Part shown: positions 61,267-64,000 of the stretch, piece by piece
Layout: every line of letters starts with the position of its first letter
How positions within the stretch are numbered: position 1 is the stretch's first letter
NCBI RefSeq assembly: GCF_004339725.1
Contig: NZ_SMGK01000004.1
Coordinates: 248,001-312,000, forward strand
Direction: 5' to 3'
Length of the DNA stretch: 64,000 nt
Origin: Acidipila rosea
GTDB lineage: Bacteria > Acidobacteriota > Terriglobia > Terriglobales > Acidobacteriaceae
Notes under the pieces: generated by a model
Databases searched by the model: none
Seen by the model: the letters and a program-made list of their open reading frames with translations, nothing else
What the model was told of the DNA's origin: nothing
Translations under genes and position numbers: made by a program

Positions 61267-62601
61267 ATGGCTCGTATTTATCCCTTTCGCGGCCTGCGCT
61301 ACAATCCGACCATCGTTCGAGTTCAAGACTGCGTAACTCAGCCGTATGACAAGATCACGCCCGCCATGCAGCAGGCGTATTACCAGAAGAGCCCTTACAA
61401 CCTGGTGCGAATCATCCTCGGGCTGCCCGAACTGTTCGACGAAAATGGTGGCGATGTCTATACGCGCGCGGCGCGCGACTTCACAGCGTGGCGCGAGAGT
61501 GGTGTGCTGGCCGCGGAACCTGAGCCGTGCATCTTCGCCTATTCCCAGCGCTTTACGGTGCCTGGATCGAACGGCGCGGTCGCAGAGAGACGCGGATTCA
61601 TCGCGCTGGGCGAACTGTATGACTACGCCCAGAATGTCATCTTTCGCCACGAGCAGACGCTTTCCAAGCCGAAGAGCGACCGGCTGAACCTGCTTCGGGC
61701 CACACGTGCCCATTTCGGACAGATATTCATGCTTTACTCCGACCCGGGGTTAACTGCAGAGAAGCTGCTCTTCTCCGGCAATTATGTGCCGGATATTGAG
61801 GTGACCGATGAGTACGACGTCCAGCACCGGGTCTGGAAGGTTAGCGATCCCTCCACGATCAATATGCTTGCCGGGGCACTCGAGGACAAGAAGCTGATCA
61901 TTGCCGACGGCCACCATCGGTATGAGACGGCGCTGAACTACTCCAGGGAGTGCGCTCCCGCCGCAGGCGCGGAACGCACCGAGCGCAACACGAATACCAT
62001 CGCACAGCCGCCACATCCTGAAGCCGCCGTGATGATGACGTTTGTCAATATGGATGCCGAAGGTCTGGTGATTCTGCCGACCCACCGTGTCGTTTCCGGG
62101 CTTGAGAGTTTCAAGACAGCGGCATTCCTCGACAAGGCCAAGGCTTACTTTGCCATTGAACCATGCGAAACCTCAGATGCTTCGGCGTTGACCGCGAAGC
62201 TCGCCGCCGTGGGCAATGGCGCAACCGCTTTCGCAGCCGTGACCAGGGAAGGCGCTTACCTGTTGACTGCAAAGCCTGAGGCGGTCGCAGAGGCGCTAGC
62301 TGACCTTTCTGATCGGCAGCGGCAACTTGATGTAGTACAACTGCATGCGCTGGTGCTGGAGCAGTTGCTCGGCATCACGCCAGAGGCGATCCGCGAACAG
62401 CGCAACCTGCGCTATCTGCGCGATGCGGCTGAGGCCGTGGAGCAGGCTGTGCGCGGAGCGGCGGATGTCAGCCTGCTGATGAACCCGGTGACGCTGAACC
62501 AGTTGCGAGAGGTCGCCTTTGCCGGAGAAGTGATGCCGCAGAAGTCGACGGATTTCTATCCCAAATTACTGAGCGGTCTTGCCATTTATGCGTTGGACTG
62601 A
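61267..62601 (+). CDS. DUF1015 family protein
   Basis: A 444-residue cytoplasmic protein. IYPFRGLRYNPTIV at the N-terminus, VTQPYDKITPAMQQAYY, the central KKLIIADGHHRYETALNY and PTHRVVSGLESF are DUF1015 landmarks. The biochemical role is unknown. A TACAAT box lies 67 bases upstream. It is the first gene of a plus-strand group whose next members concern cell-wall turnover. Confidence 0.9.
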   Translation: MARIYPFRGLRYNPTIVRVQDCVTQPYDKITPAMQQAYYQKSPYNLVRIILGLPELFDENGGDVYTRAARDFTAWRESGVLAAEPEPCIFAYSQRFTVPGSNGAVAERRGFIALGELYDYAQNVIFRHEQTLSKPKSDRLNLLRATRAHFGQIFMLYSDPGLTAEKLLFSGNYVPDIEVTDEYDVQHRVWKVSDPSTINMLAGALEDKKLIIADGHHRYETALNYSRECAPAAGAERTERNTNTIAQPPHPEAAVMMTFVNMDAEGLVILPTHRVVSGLESFKTAAFLDKAKAYFAIEPCETSDASALTAKLAAVGNGATAFAAVTREGAYLLTAKPEAVAEALADLSDRQRQLDVVQLHALVLEQLLGITPEAIREQRNLRYLRDAAEAVEQAVRGAADVSLLMNPVTLNQLREVAFAGEVMPQKSTDFYPKLLSGLAIYALD

Positions 62602-63319
62602 GAGTGGGAACGGACGGTGGTGTAGCGCCTTCGCGGCACTCGGCGCCTTGCTGCTGTGCTTCGCCTCTGTGGCGGCGCAGACACAGCCGGTGGTTCCCCC
62701 GTCTCCCATGGCATCCGTTCAGCCTCGATTCTCCGTGGTGATTGACGCGGCCCACGGAGGAGCGGACACGGGTGCAAAGCTAACCTCCGGCCTGATGGAA
62801 AAGGACCTGGTGCTGGCGCTCTCCGTGCGGCTGCGCTCGCTCCTGGCTGCCCGCGGCATCTCAGTCATCACTACCCGGGAGTCGGACACGACCGTGGCAG
62901 CGGATGACAGAGCCGGTCTTGCCAATCATTCCATGGCAGCCGCCTGCATTATGCTGCACGCGACGACGACCGGCAGCGGAGTTCATCTATTCACCTCTTC
63001 GCTTGCGGCTGTTCCGAATGGGCGCTTTCTGCCCTGGCAGACGGCGCAGGCAGCTTACACTCCGCAAAGTCTGCGTCTGTCGTCGGAGATTGCCTCCGCG
63101 CTCGGCCACGTTCAGGTGCCGGTTACGCTGGGGCGCGCCTCTGTGCCTCCCATGGATAACTTCACCTGCCCGGCAGTTGCCGTTGAACTTGCGCCACTCG
63201 CCCATGGAAACACGACCAGGGCAGCGCCGCTCACTGACTCTGCTTACCAGACCCGTATCGTGGAAGCCCTTGCTGCTGCGCTTGAGCAGTGGCGTAGCGA
63301 TTGGCGGCAGCAGCCATGA
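62588..63319 (+). CDS. N-acetylmuramoyl-L-alanine amidase (Amidase_3)
   Basis: A 243-residue exported enzyme starting ATG at 62588 inside the end of DUF1015 (TTG at 62579 is the alternative), with signal FAALGALLLCFASVAAQ. The zinc ligands are His in VIDAAHGGADTGAKL, Glu in LMEKDLVLALS and His in CIMLHATTTGSG; the catalytic Glu is in CPAVAVELAPL. The usual DPGHGG reads DAAHGG and SIHAN reads MLHAT, but ligands are kept. It cleaves the amide between muramic acid and the stem peptide. The stop overlaps the next gene (ATGA). Confidence 0.88.
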   Translation: MRWTESGNGRWCSAFAALGALLLCFASVAAQTQPVVPPSPMASVQPRFSVVIDAAHGGADTGAKLTSGLMEKDLVLALSVRLRSLLAARGISVITTRESDTTVAADDRAGLANHSMAAACIMLHATTTGSGVHLFTSSLAAVPNGRFLPWQTAQAAYTPQSLRLSSEIASALGHVQVPVTLGRASVPPMDNFTCPAVAVELAPLAHGNTTRAAPLTDSAYQTRIVEALAAALEQWRSDWRQQP

Positions 63320-63927
63320 TATCCCGCGCTCAGCGTCTACTCTTCGCGCTGCTGCTGCTGGCAGTGGTGGTGATGGCTGCGATCCTGATACGCCTGCGCG
63401 AGGGGGCGCAGGATAGGCTCTCAGCCGTCGTGGACGATGTGCCGCTTACGGTTCCGGCGGGGTCTGCTCCCCAAAAGGTTACGCTTTTCCTCGCGAACGA
63501 TCTGGATGATTCTCTGGTTGAGGTCGAGCGCAGCTATCCCATGCCGCAGGATGAGAATGAGCGCGCCCGAGTGCTGATCGGCAAGTTGCTCGCAGAGTAT
63601 GCAGCTGCGAAATCGCCGCATCCGATTGCAGATGCGGCAGGCCTTGAAGAAATTTATCTGATGCCCACCAAGGGTGGAAGAACGGCCGTTGTGAATCTTA
63701 CCGAGTCATTTGTGGAGGCTCATCCTTCGGGCATCGAGCCCGAGACGCTTACCCTGCTGTCGATCATCTCGACACTGCATGCAAATATTCCTTCCATCAC
63801 TGAGGTGCGCTTTCTCGTCGATGGCCGCGAGCGGCAGACCCTTGCCGGACATGCTGACCTGACGCGCATCTACCTGGCGACGGATACAACTCCAGCAGGG
63901 CCTGAGCCGAAGGCTGCTCAACCATGA
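63316..63927 (+). CDS. GerMN-domain membrane-anchored protein
   Basis: A 203-residue protein from the ATG at 63316. One membrane helix ([18 protein letters not shown]) is followed by a GerMN domain: [38 protein letters not shown] and [17 protein letters not shown]. GerMN units bind glycan or help envelope assembly; this organism need not form spores. It overlaps the amidase and murI genes, so the three are translated together. Confidence 0.87.
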   Translation: MISRAQRLLFALLLLAVVVMAAILIRLREGAQDRLSAVVDDVPLTVPAGSAPQKVTLFLANDLDDSLVEVERSYPMPQDENERARVLIGKLLAEYAAAKSPHPIADAAGLEEIYLMPTKGGRTAVVNLTESFVEAHPSGIEPETLTLLSIISTLHANIPSITEVRFLVDGRERQTLAGHADLTRIYLATDTTPAGPEPKAAQP

Positions 63928-64000
63928 AGATAGGCGTCTTTGATTCGGGAGTGGGCGGCCTGACCGTGTTGCGGGCGTTGTTGCCGCGCATGCCCTCAGC
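63924..64000 (+). CDS. murI: Glutamate racemase, N-terminal fragment
   Basis: The first 25 codons are visible before the right edge. [20 protein letters not shown] is the glutamate racemase start, with the catalytic-site DSG and the GGLTVL turn. It supplies D-glutamate for peptidoglycan. The ATG overlaps the GerMN stop as ATGA, placing it in the amidase-GerMN unit. Confidence 0.92.
   Translation, partial: MKIGVFDSGVGGLTVLRALLPRMPS

Noticed and set aside
1-64000. CRISPR arrays, insertion sequences, phage genes, rRNA and tRNA
   Set aside because: No regularly spaced repeats, transposase or integrase motifs, or structural RNA genes were seen on either strand.

Overview
The window looks like chromosome of an Acidobacteriota member, most likely class Terriglobia/Acidobacteriia (Terriglobus, Granulicella, Edaphobacter or relatives). 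This rests on gene content: a long Oar-like TonB-dependent receptor with a carboxypeptidase-type N-terminal domain, three VWFA-related lipid-free secreted proteins, FG-GAP/ASPIC-UnbV and cytochrome c-TPR proteins, an Hfq-like protein with a variant Sm2 motif, and a tandem NAD+-I (nadA motif) riboswitch, an RNA class described only from that group. GC is high, TTG and GTG starts are common, genes are tightly packed with many ATGA/TTGA overlaps, and I see no rRNA, tRNA, IS element, phage gene or CRISPR array. It is mostly ordinary chromosome rather than an island.

Layout. 1-5.1 kb (minus): an exopolysaccharide operon reading Wzz-like chain-length protein, BY-kinase-like ATPase with a broken Walker A, Wza-like export protein, WcaJ-like glycosylphosphotransferase, GT4 glycosyltransferase (cut by the window edge). 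5.4-8.6 kb: a QxW lectin lipoprotein, a VOC protein and an isolated DUF4209-like gene. 8.9-10.7 kb: perR-ahpC-ahpD, a peroxide-stress operon with a palindrome embedded in the perR promoter. 10.7-12.5 kb: nadA under a NAD+-I riboswitch, then a DUF2203 gene. 12.5-19.6 kb: DUF5666 protein, TonB receptor and Tat-exported PhoD-like phosphatase, read in that order on the minus strand. 19.8-24.1 kb: FHS-type sugar permease, threonine deaminase, aromatic amino-acid decarboxylase-like protein. 24.2-30.7 kb: cytochrome c-TPR protein, LacI regulator, secreted glycosidase and an FG-GAP/ASPIC protein. 30.8-34.6 kb: phosphoketolase-acetate kinase, giving acetyl phosphate and then ATP plus acetate from pentose phosphate.

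34.7-42.2 kb (plus): fused MoaD-MoaE, a VWFA protein, a frameshifted DUF5996 gene, Hfq-like protein, inositol-phosphatase family protein, 7Fe ferredoxin, a large TPR protein and dGTPase. 42.2-49.4 kb (minus): DUF885 peptidase-like protein, MeaB, methylmalonyl-CoA epimerase, TsaB, RimI, DUF465, then Psd-PssA (phosphatidylethanolamine synthesis) and a USG-1-like pseudo-dehydrogenase, nearly all abutting. 49.5-55.5 kb: Cu/Zn SOD, acyl-CoA dehydrogenase, GH172 protein, and a cysteine synthase - cystathionine gamma-synthase/lyase - Dph6-like chain. 55.6-61.1 kb: membrane diguanylate cyclase, two tandem VWFA proteins and a GT-C-like membrane protein. 61.2-64 kb (plus): DUF1015, amidase, GerMN protein and the start of glutamate racemase, a cell-wall-leaning overlap operon.

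The clearest notable items are the nadA riboswitch whose second domain pairs with the ribosome binding site, the perR promoter with an operator filling its spacer and an apparently leaderless TTG start, the kinase-like protein lacking the P-loop lysine, the Asd-like protein lacking its catalytic cysteine, the MoaD-MoaE fusion, and the single-base frameshift in DUF5996. I found no convincing wholly new multi-gene system. All family calls are from reading translated sequence, without searches.
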